Notes: generated from the sequence alone by a model not told the origin. Shown: positions 36,392 through 46,026, numbered from the stretch's first letter. The stretch is DNA of 64,000 bases from an uncultured Lachnospiraceae bacterium (GCA_948688495.1 CAPQSW010000012.1:3215-67214), one strand, 5' to 3'. Numbers and translations are program-made.

Positions 36392-37189
36392 TCAACCATC
36401 TTCCTTTATTGCCAGCCCCATCTTCAAATGTACACTCTTTTGATGCGGTATCTCGTTGTCAGGCTGCGTCAGACTGTCCTGATAGGCGGTATTATAATCC
36501 CTATAAAACTGCATCCTGGCACACAAACGGCTGTCGTCTATGTCCCAGACGGCTTGTGTACCCTCCTGGTTTTTTTCAGCGCCCTTATAAGACGGCTGCA
36601 GCCCGCATAATTCCACAAATGTTTTTAATTTCCAATAGGGTATCTGCTCCAGACAGTTGCTGTACATGGTAATATCTGCCCTCCAAACCTTGCCCGTTAC
36701 TGCATTGACATATAAAAATATTTGCATATATTTACTGGCAAACTCTACCCTCCAAAAACTGTCATATAACGCCATATCATCCTCTGTAAATTCCTCGGAC
36801 GCCATCACCCCAAGAATTGCATACACAGAATAGAGCTGTCCATCCTCATCCATTTCCCTGCCATCTTCATATTCCCTTTCCAGATCCATTTCTCCCAGCC
36901 ATTCCCTTCCTGCCCGAATGGCTTCCTCCATGGAAATCTGGCCTTCCATGGGATTATGGGCAGACACCATATTCCCCCTCCAGCGGCTTACGGCATTCTC
37001 TATATCTTCCACGGAAACCTCGCCCTGTTCCTCCCGCTCCCGGACAGGCGCTGCTTCAATTATTCCACTCTCTGACAAAATCTGCCCTTCCCTCGCCCGA
37101 ATCATAAGCTTCACGGCCGCCATGCTGCCAAAGGAAAAAGCAACTGCAAGGATTAACGTAACAATTGTGTATTTGTATGTTTTATTCAT
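36392..37189 (-). CDS. Membrane-anchored PepSY-like protein of unknown function
   Basis: A 265-residue protein with one N-terminal membrane anchor (TIVTLILAVAFSFGSMAAV, about 9-27) and the rest predicted outside. The SMEEAIRAGREWLGEM segment (about 105-120) and the later WRVEFASKYMQIFLYVNAVTG region resemble the helix and strand of PepSY-type repeats, which in other systems inhibit proteases or modulate sensor kinases. Only weak family similarity can be seen by eye. It follows the sensor kinase by 41 bases and is followed by a terminator, so it is most likely an accessory part of the two-component system. Confidence 0.55.
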   Translation of the reverse strand: MNKTYKYTIVTLILAVAFSFGSMAAVKLMIRAREGQILSESGIIEAAPVREREEQGEVSVEDIENAVSRWRGNMVSAHNPMEGQISMEEAIRAGREWLGEMDLEREYEDGREMDEDGQLYSVYAILGVMASEEFTEDDMALYDSFWRVEFASKYMQIFLYVNAVTGKVWRADITMYSNCLEQIPYWKLKTFVELCGLQPSYKGAEKNQEGTQAVWDIDDSRLCARMQFYRDYNTAYQDSLTQPDNEIPHQKSVHLKMGLAIKEDG

Positions 37190-37230
37190 CCCTGCCTCCT
37201 TCCTATAAATGTGCTCATGCCCTACGAAAT

Positions 37231-38703
37231 TTAACGCTCAGTATAGAATACCACACAGACTGACGTCCCGGTCTTTCCATCGCTTTCTATCAAAAGCTTC
37301 GCCCTGTGAATCTGTACAATCTTTGCTGCCAGAGCCATGCCAAGACCCGCGCCATGCTGCTTCCTTGACCGGGACTTATCCACCATGTAGAAAGCCTCCG
37401 TAATCCGCCCAAGCTCCTCCTTTGGTATCCCCCTGCCATTGTCACGGATTTCAATCCGGTAACTGTCCTTCTCCTGACTCCCGCTAATCCAGAGATCCCT
37501 TCCTCCTGACTTGACAGCATTATCTGCAAGGTTCAGTATCATGGTCTTAAACAAATCAAAATCCACACGGATACTGCCCTCCTGTATTTCCATATGCAGC
37601 GCCACATCATATTTCCGACATATCGGCACAATTCCCTGTTTTATGTTTTCAAACATTTCCTCCACGGACATCATTTCCAGAAAAAATTCCTGCCTGTCCA
37701 ATACAAACAAATCCATCAGCTTCAGGGACAAAGCCTCCAGCCGCATGCCCTCATCCAAAATATACCCTGCCGCGCTCTTTACCTCCTCCCGCGACAGATC
37801 ACGCTGGTAGAGCATATCCGCATATCCAATCACGGACGTCATCGGGGTCTTCAGCTCATGGGCAAAGTTCGCCGTGAAATCCTCTTTCTGCCTCGCCATA
37901 TCGGAAAGCTGATGGATCTTTTCCTCCACCTGTTCTGCCATCTGGTTGAAATCTGACGCCAGATCGCTAATCTCATCCTTTCCCCTCGTACGAATCCTCT
38001 GGGAATAATTGCCCTGGGCAATCCTTCCCGCTGCCCTGCCAACCTTTTTTAAGGGATCCGTAAGTGCCTTTGTCAAAAGAAAGATAATCGGAAAACTGAT
38101 ACACATTATCACAATATATAACCTTTGAAAATAAGTGTTCATCTTCTTCTGTTCCTCAATGGCCGCGCTGATATTGGTCTGGGTAACCAGACACACCTTA
38201 TTTTTTCCCTGTTCAACAACCCCGCACACAAAAATATAATATTTTCCGTCTTTTTCATAAGTCTGAAAGGAAATGCCATCATCTATACCTTCTCTATCAA
38301 ACATATATTCAAAAAAAATGCGCCCTTCGCCCTTCTCGCCAATCTCAAGCATCATCTGGCCTTTCATCCCCTCCTGTTCACCCACAGTGCCCTCCAGCAA
38401 ATCTATGCCAAAGGCATAAATTCCAGACAACGGTGTCAGGCTGTAAAGTGAAACCGGAACTGTAAAATTATTTAAAATATCGTTTTCCCACCCCTCATAT
38501 TCCAGCTTTTTGGATAATTCCGGTTCCGCGTACAGGATTGACTGCAGGATATACTGATTGTACTGGAAATCCCCAAGAGCAATCTTTTTCTCCTGTTCCA
38601 GCACATTTTCATAAGAAAAATTAATCAGGAAATACCCCGCCGTCTGGAACGTAATGCCGAATATCACAACAAAGCACAGAAATACTTTATGAAAAAGCTT
38701 CAT
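37231..38703 (-). CDS. Sensor histidine kinase
   Basis: A 490-residue membrane kinase: TM1 (about 8-28), an external domain of about 165 residues, TM2 (about 195-214), HAMP linker (about 213-265), HisKA domain with FAHELKTPMTS (His282), and HATPase_c with N-box LADNAVKSG, G1 DNGRGIP and G2 QHGAGLGMALA. It pairs with the OmpR-type regulator, whose stop overlaps its start by four bases (ATGA). The large external domain suggests direct sensing outside the cell, unlike BceS-type kinases, which lack one and depend on the transporter. Confidence 0.93.
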   Translation of the reverse strand: MKLFHKVFLCFVVIFGITFQTAGYFLINFSYENVLEQEKKIALGDFQYNQYILQSILYAEPELSKKLEYEGWENDILNNFTVPVSLYSLTPLSGIYAFGIDLLEGTVGEQEGMKGQMMLEIGEKGEGRIFFEYMFDREGIDDGISFQTYEKDGKYYIFVCGVVEQGKNKVCLVTQTNISAAIEEQKKMNTYFQRLYIVIMCISFPIIFLLTKALTDPLKKVGRAAGRIAQGNYSQRIRTRGKDEISDLASDFNQMAEQVEEKIHQLSDMARQKEDFTANFAHELKTPMTSVIGYADMLYQRDLSREEVKSAAGYILDEGMRLEALSLKLMDLFVLDRQEFFLEMMSVEEMFENIKQGIVPICRKYDVALHMEIQEGSIRVDFDLFKTMILNLADNAVKSGGRDLWISGSQEKDSYRIEIRDNGRGIPKEELGRITEAFYMVDKSRSRKQHGAGLGMALAAKIVQIHRAKLLIESDGKTGTSVCVVFYTER

Positions 38704-39359
38704 CTCCCATCCTCCAGCCGGTAGCCAATCCGAAATACCGTCTTAATATAATTGTCCCATCCTAATTTTCTCCTTAACCTCTGGATATGGGAATCCAAAG
38801 TGCGGGTATCCCCCATATATGCTTCACCCCATACTTTCTCATACAGTCTGTTCCTGTATAAAGCGATATTTTTATTTTGCACCAGCTCTACCAGTAAATC
38901 AAATTCTTTCACCGTCAGAACCACCGGCTCACCATTTTTCGTGACTGTCCTGGAATCTGTATGGATCTCCACATCCGCAAAACTAAGCCTCTCATTTACC
39001 TTCCGGTATCTTCTGAGCAGCGCTTCCACACGTGCGAGCAATTCCCCAACCTGAAACGGTTTGACAATATAGTCATCCGCACCAAGCCTAAGCCCCTTAA
39101 TCCGATCATCCACTCCGCCTTTTGCGGTCAGGAAAATAACCGGCGTACCTGTAGGTTTTATATACTCCAACAGCTCATAGCCATCAATTTCCGGTAACAT
39201 AATATCCAACAAAATTAAGTCAAAACAATCTTTTTCAATGTAATCTGCCCCTGTATTCCCATCATAGGCGCAGATACATTCATATCCCTCGGCTGTCAAG
39301 TTTATCTTTATTAAATTTGCAATGGATGCATCATCTTCCACGACTAATATCTTCACCAC
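38700..39359 (-). CDS. OmpR-family response regulator
   Basis: A 219-residue regulator. The receiver domain (1-115) has the acidic pair EDD at 8-10, phospho-acceptor Asp52 in LILLDIMLP and the Lys of FLTAKGG near residue 80. The C-terminal winged helix (about 125-219) has the ELVQNKNIALYRNRLYEKVWG helix region and the DTRTLDSHIQRLRRKLG recognition helix. It most likely controls its own operon and the ABC genes downstream. It begins 37 bases after trpD with no clear terminator between, so some read-through from the trp operon is possible. Confidence 0.93.
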   Translation of the reverse strand: MVKILVVEDDASIANLIKINLTAEGYECICAYDGNTGADYIEKDCFDLILLDIMLPEIDGYELLEYIKPTGTPVIFLTAKGGVDDRIKGLRLGADDYIVKPFQVGELLARVEALLRRYRKVNERLSFADVEIHTDSRTVTKNGEPVVLTVKEFDLLVELVQNKNIALYRNRLYEKVWGEAYMGDTRTLDSHIQRLRRKLGWDNYIKTVFRIGYRLEDGR

Positions 39360-39396
39360 AAAACCACCTCAGAAAATATTATACCAAATAAATGTG

Positions 39397-40428
39397 TCAA
39401 AGTTGCGTATTTTTCCGCTGCTGATTCGACAATTCCACCAATTTCTCCAACACCCCATATGCCTTGCCGGAGTCTATGGATTCTCCTGCCAGGCGTATCC
39501 CGTCTTCTATGCTGTCTGCAACTCCTCCAGCATAAAGCGTCGCCCCAGCGTTTAGCAATACAATCTCCCTCTTTGGTCCCCGCACGCCTCCTTTAAGAAT
39601 ATTAGTGGTGATCCTGGCGTTTTCCACTCCATCCCCTCCCTGCAGTTCGTGAAGGGATGCACGATGAAGCCCAAACTGCTCTGGTGTCACCTCATAGGTC
39701 TTTACCTTTCCGTCTCTGATTTCAGAAACCGTCGTCTTGCCCGTCAGCGTAAATTCATCCATATAATCTTCACCGCTCACTACAAACCCGCTTTCCACTC
39801 CCAGATTATTCATGGCTTTTGCAATTAGATCTGTCAAAGCCGGATCATAGACGCCCACTACCATGCACTTAGCATCCGATGGATTGGCAAGGGGACCTAA
39901 AATATTAAATACCGAGCGGATTCCCATATCCTTGCGCGCCTGCCCGACATACTTCATGGATTTATTAAAATTAGGGGCGAACATGAAACCAATTACCGCT
40001 TCCTCGACACATTTTGTTACCACATCCGGGTCAGCCGTGATATTAACGCCCAGCGCTTCTAACACATCCCCTGCACCGCTCTTGCTGGAAATAGAACGGT
40101 TCCCATGCTTTGCAATGGGAAGCCCTGCACCCGCCGCCACAAGGGCTGATGTAGTGGACACATTGAAGGTAAAGGTGCGGTCACCGCCAGTTCCCACCAA
40201 ATCCACATAGTTCTCCGTATGCGGTGCAATATGCTCTGCTTTCTCCTTCAATACTGCCACAAACCCTGTCAGCTCATCCAAAGTCTCTCCCTTCATGCGC
40301 ATGGCCGTCAGAAATGCGCCAAGCTGCGCCTGGGTCGCCTCACCGCTCAACATCAGATTCATGACCCTCTTTGCTTCCTCCCGTGTCAAATCCTGTCCGT
40401 CCACTACTTTTTGAATTGCTTCCTGCAT
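39397..40428 (-). CDS. trpD: Anthranilate phosphoribosyltransferase
   Basis: A 343-residue enzyme that joins anthranilate to PRPP, the second step of tryptophan synthesis. The PRPP site VGTGGDRTFTFNVSTTSALV, the KHGNRSISSKSGAGD anthranilate/PRPP loop (about residue 105) and GPLANPSDA are present. Start: ATG 40428 with AGGTG upstream; a GTG three codons earlier is an alternative. The gene is at the 3' end of the operon after trpA, not between trpG and trpC where it usually lies. TrpG and TrpD are separate proteins here. Confidence 0.94.
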   Translation of the reverse strand: MQEAIQKVVDGQDLTREEAKRVMNLMLSGEATQAQLGAFLTAMRMKGETLDELTGFVAVLKEKAEHIAPHTENYVDLVGTGGDRTFTFNVSTTSALVAAGAGLPIAKHGNRSISSKSGAGDVLEALGVNITADPDVVTKCVEEAVIGFMFAPNFNKSMKYVGQARKDMGIRSVFNILGPLANPSDAKCMVVGVYDPALTDLIAKAMNNLGVESGFVVSGEDYMDEFTLTGKTTVSEIRDGKVKTYEVTPEQFGLHRASLHELQGGDGVENARITTNILKGGVRGPKREIVLLNAGATLYAGGVADSIEDGIRLAGESIDSGKAYGVLEKLVELSNQQRKNTQL

Positions 40429-40456
40429 AATACTCACCTATCCCTTTCTATTCCTA

Positions 40457-41254
40457 TCATTCATTCAGTTCTCTCTTAAAGGTCCTGCAATACTCCTTAG
40501 CCGCCTGTGGCTTATAATCGTTTGCCTCCAAAATCCTGATAAAATGGGAGCCCACAATTGCGCCGTCAATCACCTCTTTCATAGGCGCTACATCCTTTGC
40601 CTGCTCAATGCCAAACCCCATCATTACCGGAATTTCTGATACGTTCTTAACCGTTGACAAATAGCTGTAAATCTCCTTGTGGAAATTACCGCTCTGCCCG
40701 GTAACGCCCATGCCGGAAACACAGTATACAAAGCCTCTGGCATTTTCCAGAATCTTAGGAATACGGTCTGCCGATACCGGGGATACCAGTTCAATCAAAA
40801 TCGGCGCGCCTTCCTTTTTCAAAGCATCTTTTATGTCCTCCTGTTCTTCCATCGGAAGGTCCGGGATGATCAATCCATCCACACCGCTGGCAATACATTC
40901 CTTAACAAACGCATCCAGTCCAAAATACAACGCTGTGTTGTAATACATCATAAAAACAATTGGAAGCTTCACACCCTCTGCGCGGACTTCCTTCATCAGT
41001 GCAAACACCTTCTTTAAATTTGTGCCGAGTTGTATTGACTTGTAAGAAGCATTCTGGATCACCGGTCCATCCGCTACCGGATCAGAAAACGGAATCCCAA
41101 GTTCCAGCACATCGACTCCGGCCTCTTCTTGTGTTTTGATCAGCGCCTTGCAGCCTGCCATATCCGGCAGCCCCGCCGTCATATACGTGATAAACGCCTT
41201 TTCTCCCCGTTTCCTCAAGTCCTGCATTTTCTGCTCAATTCTATTTTCCATCAT
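40457..41254 (-). CDS. trpA: Tryptophan synthase alpha subunit
   Basis: A 265-residue TIM-barrel lyase that splits indole-3-glycerol phosphate to indole and glyceraldehyde-3-phosphate and channels indole to TrpB. The catalytic Glu in VDVLELGIPFSDPVADGPVIQ and Asp in GLIIPDLPMEE are visible, as is the phosphate loop GFGIEQAKDV. Its ATG overlaps the trpB stop by four bases, so translation is coupled. Length is standard. Confidence 0.96.
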   Translation of the reverse strand: MMENRIEQKMQDLRKRGEKAFITYMTAGLPDMAGCKALIKTQEEAGVDVLELGIPFSDPVADGPVIQNASYKSIQLGTNLKKVFALMKEVRAEGVKLPIVFMMYYNTALYFGLDAFVKECIASGVDGLIIPDLPMEEQEDIKDALKKEGAPILIELVSPVSADRIPKILENARGFVYCVSGMGVTGQSGNFHKEIYSYLSTVKNVSEIPVMMGFGIEQAKDVAPMKEVIDGAIVGSHFIRILEANDYKPQAAKEYCRTFKRELNE

Positions 41255-42441
41255 CTTACCTCCACTTTGCCTGAAATATAATCACTGACTGTGTGCACAT
41301 CCTTATCCCCTCTGCCGGACAGGCAGACAATCATAATTTCATCCTCTTTCATTTTTTTTGCCTGTTTCTTTGCATAAGCGATTGCATGGGCACTCTCAAT
41401 TGCCGGGATAATTCCCTCCAGCCTGCACAGCTCCTGCAAGGCGTCCATCGCCTCCACATCTGTGATGGATACATACTCTGCCCTGCCGCTATCCTTCAGA
41501 TAAGCATGTTCCGGCCCTACGCCCGGATAATCCAGGCCCGCCGATATGGAATGGGCAATCTGGATATTCCCATCATCATCCTGAAGCAGATACGAACGCA
41601 TACCATGGAGCGTCCCAGGTTTTCCAAGCGCCATCGCGCTTGCATGTTTTCCGGTCTCTATTCCCAGTCCTGCCGCCTCAACGCCAATCAGCCTTACCGA
41701 TGGTTCCTCAATAAAATCTGCAAACATACCGATAGAATTGGAGCCGCCGCCCACACATGCCATCACCACATCCGGCAGCCTCCCTTCCGCCTCTAAAATC
41801 TGCTTTTTACTCTCCCGGCTGATGACGCTTTGAAACTCCTTCACCATCTTGGGATAAGGATAAGGGCCTACTGCAGAACCAATGACATAGAAGGTGTCCT
41901 CCGCCGTCTTTGCCCAGGTACGGATTGCCTCATTGGTGGCGTCCTTTAAGGTACGGCTGCCTGATTTCACACATAAGACCTTTGCTCCCAGCATCTTCAT
42001 GCGAAATACATTTAACTCCTGCCGCCGCATATCCTCCTCACCCATATAGACGGTACATTCCATGTTAAAAAGCGCCGCCCCTGTCGCGGTTGCCACACCA
42101 TGCTGTCCGGCTCCGGTCTCCGCAATCACCTTTTTCTTCCCCATTCGCTTTGCCAGAAGAATCTGTCCGATGACATTGTTAATCTTGTGCGCCCCGGTAT
42201 GGTTTAAATCCTCCCGCTTAAGATAAATCTTCGTGCCATATTCCCTGCTTAAGTTTTCCGCATAATAAAGCGGTGTCTCCCGTCCTACATACTGCTTTAA
42301 ATAATACGCACACTGTTTTAAAAATTCTTTGTCACGAATGGCATCCTCGTATACCCGATCCAATTCCTCCAATGTGTTCATCAAAGATTCTGACACAAAC
42401 TGTCCGCCAAACTCTCCAAAATATCTCTCCTTCTTCATCAC
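41251..42441 (-). CDS. trpB: Tryptophan synthase beta subunit
   Basis: A 396-residue PLP enzyme (TrpB1 type) that condenses indole with serine. The PLP lysine is in LNHTGAHKINN (about residue 85), ETGAGQHG follows, and the phosphate-binding GGGSNSIGMF lies near residue 230. The start is FGEFGGQFVSE, typical of TrpB1. It overlaps trpF by four bases at its 5' end and trpA by four at its 3' end. Confidence 0.97.
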   Translation of the reverse strand: MMKKERYFGEFGGQFVSESLMNTLEELDRVYEDAIRDKEFLKQCAYYLKQYVGRETPLYYAENLSREYGTKIYLKREDLNHTGAHKINNVIGQILLAKRMGKKKVIAETGAGQHGVATATGAALFNMECTVYMGEEDMRRQELNVFRMKMLGAKVLCVKSGSRTLKDATNEAIRTWAKTAEDTFYVIGSAVGPYPYPKMVKEFQSVISRESKKQILEAEGRLPDVVMACVGGGSNSIGMFADFIEEPSVRLIGVEAAGLGIETGKHASAMALGKPGTLHGMRSYLLQDDDGNIQIAHSISAGLDYPGVGPEHAYLKDSGRAEYVSITDVEAMDALQELCRLEGIIPAIESAHAIAYAKKQAKKMKEDEIMIVCLSGRGDKDVHTVSDYISGKVEVR

Positions 42442-43070
42442 TCTCTCACCTTTCCTGCAAATTCTGTTACCAGTTTCCGTTCTTTCCCATCAGTCCCCTC
42501 CACACCGGAGCTGACATCCACGACATCCGGCTGGAAAATCCTGACTGCCTCTGTCACATTTTCAGGGTTCAATCCTCCGGCAAGAACAAACGCCCTTCTC
42601 GCAAAGATCGTGGCTTTCATCCTTTCTATTGCCTTTCGGCTTCCTCTCCAGTCAAACGTCTTGCCGCTCCCCGGCGTCCCTGCATCAATGACATAACCTG
42701 CAATCTTTTTCATCTGTTCAAGTTCCTCCATATCTTCCGGCTTCTGCAGATTGCAGGCACGCCAGATTGGTATGCTGCAATGCCTTACAACTTCTGCTTG
42801 CAGTCTGCCATGCACCTGTAAAATATCAAATCCTAACGCCTCAATCTGTCTCACAAGCTCCAAATCAGGACTGACCGTCACGGCAACCCTTCGGATACCT
42901 TTATTCAGAACCTTGTGGATTTTTTCTGCCTGTACAAAGCTCACGTTCCGTTTGCTCTTTTCCCAGAATACAAACCCCGCATAGTCTGCACAAATTTCAT
43001 TCAGGCTGGATGCTTCCTCTGCCTTCGTAATCCCGCAGATTTTAATCTGTGGCGCACCTCTTGCATTCAT
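42438..43070 (-). CDS. trpF: Phosphoribosylanthranilate isomerase
   Basis: A 210-residue TIM barrel that catalyses the Amadori rearrangement of phosphoribosylanthranilate. The signature IKICGITK with catalytic Cys is at the N-terminus, the catalytic Asp is in GYVIDAGTPGSGKTFDW, and the phosphate site is LAGGLNPENV...VDVSSGVE. ATG 43070 is chosen because AAAGGTGG lies upstream and the signature follows at once; a longer frame extends 48 codons into trpC-proximal DNA with no family similarity. Confidence 0.95.
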   Translation of the reverse strand: MNARGAPQIKICGITKAEEASSLNEICADYAGFVFWEKSKRNVSFVQAEKIHKVLNKGIRRVAVTVSPDLELVRQIEALGFDILQVHGRLQAEVVRHCSIPIWRACNLQKPEDMEELEQMKKIAGYVIDAGTPGSGKTFDWRGSRKAIERMKATIFARRAFVLAGGLNPENVTEAVRIFQPDVVDVSSGVEGTDGKERKLVTEFAGKVRE

Positions 43071-43126
43071 TTTTATACAACCACCTTTCTGTGAAAGTTT
43101 CCGAAACTTCTTCCTATAACGATTTC

Positions 43127-43909
43127 TTAAAGAAATTTCCACCGCCTTGCCAGCTCTCTGGGATTTTCTGCCTCCATAAACGCCCTCCCAATCAGAAATG
43201 CATCCACACGACAATCTTTCAGAAATTTCACATCCTCATCACGGACAATCCCGCTCTCCGCCACGAAAACCTTATCTTGTGGAACCATCCAAGACAAGCG
43301 TTTTGTAGTCTCAAGATGGATGGAGAAATCGCGCAGGTCGCGATTATTGACGCCAATGATATTCGCATCTAATTTCAATGCCCGCTCCATCTCACGCTCG
43401 TCATGGGTTTCCACCAATGCATCCATGCCAAGCTCTTTTGTAAGCTGGTAAAAGTCGTGCATCTTTATATCATCCAAAATCGCTGCAATAAGCAAAACAG
43501 CATCTGCACCGATCGCCCGCGCTTCATAAAACTGATATTCCTCAATCATAAAATCCTTACGGATAATCGGCAGCGGGGACATTCCACGAATTTCCCTCAG
43601 ATAATCGGCACTACCACAAAAATGATCTTCCTCCGTCAGACAGGAAATTGCGTCCACCGATTCGTTGTATTCCTCAACCCTGTCTGTCAGGTTAATTTTA
43701 CTATCCATCCGTCCCAAGCTTGGGGACGCCTTCTTAAATTCCCCGATAATGGAAATTCCTGGCTTTGCCAACGCCTGAGAAAAAGATGGATGTTTTGGTT
43801 TTTCCCGAATTATTTCTTCGGCAATCCTACGCATTTCATGTTCACTGATTTTCGCTTTGTGCTTTGGCAGACGCAATTTTTTATCTTCCACAATCTTATC
43901 CAGTATCAT
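43127..43909 (-). CDS. trpC: Indole-3-glycerol phosphate synthase
   Basis: A 260-residue TIM barrel that closes the indole ring. It shows MILDKIVEDKK at the start, ISIIGEFKKASPSLG (catalytic Glu/Lys), the DEREMERALKLDANIIGVNNRDL block and the AESGI phosphate loop. TrpC and TrpF are separate, as in most Firmicutes. It sits 25 bases after trpG. Confidence 0.96.
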   Translation of the reverse strand: MILDKIVEDKKLRLPKHKAKISEHEMRRIAEEIIREKPKHPSFSQALAKPGISIIGEFKKASPSLGRMDSKINLTDRVEEYNESVDAISCLTEEDHFCGSADYLREIRGMSPLPIIRKDFMIEEYQFYEARAIGADAVLLIAAILDDIKMHDFYQLTKELGMDALVETHDEREMERALKLDANIIGVNNRDLRDFSIHLETTKRLSWMVPQDKVFVAESGIVRDEDVKFLKDCRVDAFLIGRAFMEAENPRELARRWKFL

Positions 43910-43934
43910 AGTATTCTCCTTCCAGACTACTTTT

Positions 43935-44504
43935 TTAGACTACGCCGTTTACAAAGTTGTCAATCATCCGCTTTCCATGCTCCGTATAGATAGATTCGGG
44001 ATGGAACTGCAGCCCTGCTACCGGATACTCCTTATGCCGCATCGCCATAATCTCTCCGTCCTCTGTACGGGCAAGCACCTTCAAACATCCCGGTAAATCC
44101 TTCTCCTGTACTGCAAGCGAATGGTAACGGGCAATCCTAATTGGGGAAGTGATTCCCCGAAAAATGCTCTCTCCATTATGCGTAATCACAGACTGTTTGC
44201 CATGATATAATTTCTTCGCGTAACTGACTGTTCCACCTAAAGCCTCCCCGATACACTGATGTCCCAGACAGACGCCCAAAATAGGAGTTGTTGTCAGGAA
44301 TACCTTCACTATATCCATACAGATTCCCGCCTCCCTGGGATTTTTCGGTCCCGGTGAGAGCACAATCCGCTCCGGGTTAACTTCCTTTATTTCTTCAATT
44401 GAAATTTTGTCATTGCGTACGACCTTTATATCCTCTGTAAAAATTCCCATATACTGATACAGGTTGTAGGTAAAGGAATCGTAATTATCAATCAAAAGTA
44501 TCAT
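43935..44504 (-). CDS. trpG: Anthranilate synthase glutaminase component
   Basis: A 189-residue class I glutamine amidotransferase supplying ammonia to TrpE. The oxyanion hole SPGPKNP, nucleophile GVCLGHQ (Cys near residue 80) and catalytic His-Glu in QFHPESIYTEHG are visible. The protein could also serve PabB, as in Bacillus, but no pab gene is in the window. It is 35 bases after trpE. Confidence 0.95.
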   Translation of the reverse strand: MILLIDNYDSFTYNLYQYMGIFTEDIKVVRNDKISIEEIKEVNPERIVLSPGPKNPREAGICMDIVKVFLTTTPILGVCLGHQCIGEALGGTVSYAKKLYHGKQSVITHNGESIFRGITSPIRIARYHSLAVQEKDLPGCLKVLARTEDGEIMAMRHKEYPVAGLQFHPESIYTEHGKRMIDNFVNGVV

Positions 44505-44539
44505 TGTCTTCCTCCTTTATAATAGTTTTGTGGTCATGG

Positions 44540-45952
44540 CTACAAGTTTTCTTCGTCCACCAGCGTTTTTGCCAACGCCATTACTTTATTGCAGCACTCC
44601 TGATATTCCATCTCCGGCTGGGAATCTGCCACAATTCCCGCTCCCGCCTGTAAATATACGTTATTTCCCCTTTTCACCATCGTTCGGATGGTGATGCAGA
44701 AATCCATGTCCCCGCTAAAGTCCACATAGCCGGTGGCTCCGCCGTACAGTCCCCTCCTGCTTTCCTCAAGCTCGTCAATAATCTCCATCGCACGAACTTT
44801 GGGAGCTCCGCTCAACGTTCCTGCCGGGAGGAATGAGGCTGCCAGATCCAGCGGGTGAAACACGCCTTTCTTACGACCTTCCACCATTGACACAATATGC
44901 ATCACATGGGAATAGTTCTGAACCTCCATGAACTGTGTCACCTTTACCGTGCCAAACTCTGAAATTTTTCCCATATCATTTCTCGCCAAATCCACCAGCA
45001 TGACATGTTCCGCACGTTCCTTTTCATCGCTGAGCAATTCCTGCTTTAACGCCTCATCCTCCGCAGCATCCCTTCCCCGCTTCCTGGTTCCCGCAATAGG
45101 ACAGGTAAATACCCTGCCGCCCTGCTGCTTTACAATCATCTCCGGGGAGCTTCCAATCACTTCAAAATCACCAAAATTAAAATAATACAGATATGGAGAC
45201 GGGTTTAGTTCCCTCAGTTCCTTATACAGCTCAAAGCCCTCCTGCCTAGTCTCGATGGTCCATCTCTGCGAGAGGACGGTCTGAAAAATATGCCCTTCCC
45301 GAATATATTCTTTTATCCTTTCTACCTTCCGTGCGTACTCCTCTAAGGTATCAGACTTCTTGGCAATTTTTCCATCATGTACAAATGATTTACGTTTTTC
45401 CATCCTGCCGCTTCCACTTCTTGCTTCCTGAATCAATGTATCCGCCTGCGCCAAGGAATTTGCCCTGCCAGCCTCACTGTCTTCTCCCAGTACCACGGCG
45501 GTCAGGGTTTCCGCCACATGGTCCACTACAATAAACTTCGTCATCAGCATCATCTGAATGGTCTCTATTCCAATTTCATCCGGGTTATCATCCGTCAGTG
45601 CTTCCGTATAGCGTACAAAATCGTACCCGAGATTTCCTACGAAACCACCGCTGAAGCTCAAGCCATCCGCGTCCTTTCTAATCTCAAATTGGCTGTAATA
45701 CTCCTTTAACCTCACCAGGGGATTTCCTTCCCTTACTTCTTCCTTCCCGCCCCGCCGGATAACCAGTGCATTTCCCCGGGAAGTGATAATCTCCTCCGGC
45801 TCTGCGCCAAAAAATGTATAGCGGTCGTAATTCTTATCATAGCTTTCCAGAAGAAATCCCTGCCTCTTTCCTACAAGGTTTTCATACATTTCTATGGATG
45901 TCTCATTGACAATACTAACGGTGCGTTTATAGACTCTCAATATTCGTTTCAT
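44540..45952 (-). CDS. trpE: Anthranilate synthase component I
   Basis: A 470-residue chorismate-utilising enzyme; with TrpG it makes anthranilate, the first step of the pathway. The allosteric tryptophan-binding LLES motif is near residue 35, so feedback inhibition is expected. The catalytic half has VTQFMEVQNYSHVMHIVS, PAGTLSGAPKVRAMEII and the QAGAGIVADSQPE end. ATG 45952 is chosen because AAAGGAGA lies upstream; an in-frame start 21 codons further up falls inside the T-box terminator region. Confidence 0.96.
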   Translation of the reverse strand: MKRILRVYKRTVSIVNETSIEMYENLVGKRQGFLLESYDKNYDRYTFFGAEPEEIITSRGNALVIRRGGKEEVREGNPLVRLKEYYSQFEIRKDADGLSFSGGFVGNLGYDFVRYTEALTDDNPDEIGIETIQMMLMTKFIVVDHVAETLTAVVLGEDSEAGRANSLAQADTLIQEARSGSGRMEKRKSFVHDGKIAKKSDTLEEYARKVERIKEYIREGHIFQTVLSQRWTIETRQEGFELYKELRELNPSPYLYYFNFGDFEVIGSSPEMIVKQQGGRVFTCPIAGTRKRGRDAAEDEALKQELLSDEKERAEHVMLVDLARNDMGKISEFGTVKVTQFMEVQNYSHVMHIVSMVEGRKKGVFHPLDLAASFLPAGTLSGAPKVRAMEIIDELEESRRGLYGGATGYVDFSGDMDFCITIRTMVKRGNNVYLQAGAGIVADSQPEMEYQECCNKVMALAKTLVDEENL

Positions 45953-45986
45953 GTTCCGTCTCCTTTCAATATGCGGCCCTGTACAT

Positions 45987-46026
45987 AAAAAATCCCCGGT
46001 AAAAGTTTCTCTCAACTCTTACCAGG
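45987..46026 (-). terminator. T-box regulated terminator before trpE
   Basis: On the minus strand CCCTGGTAAGAGTT pairs with AACTTTTACCGGGG (with wobble) and is followed by ATTTTTT. The 5' arm overlaps the 3' side of the T-box domain, so the antiterminator and terminator are mutually exclusive. Confidence 0.9.
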
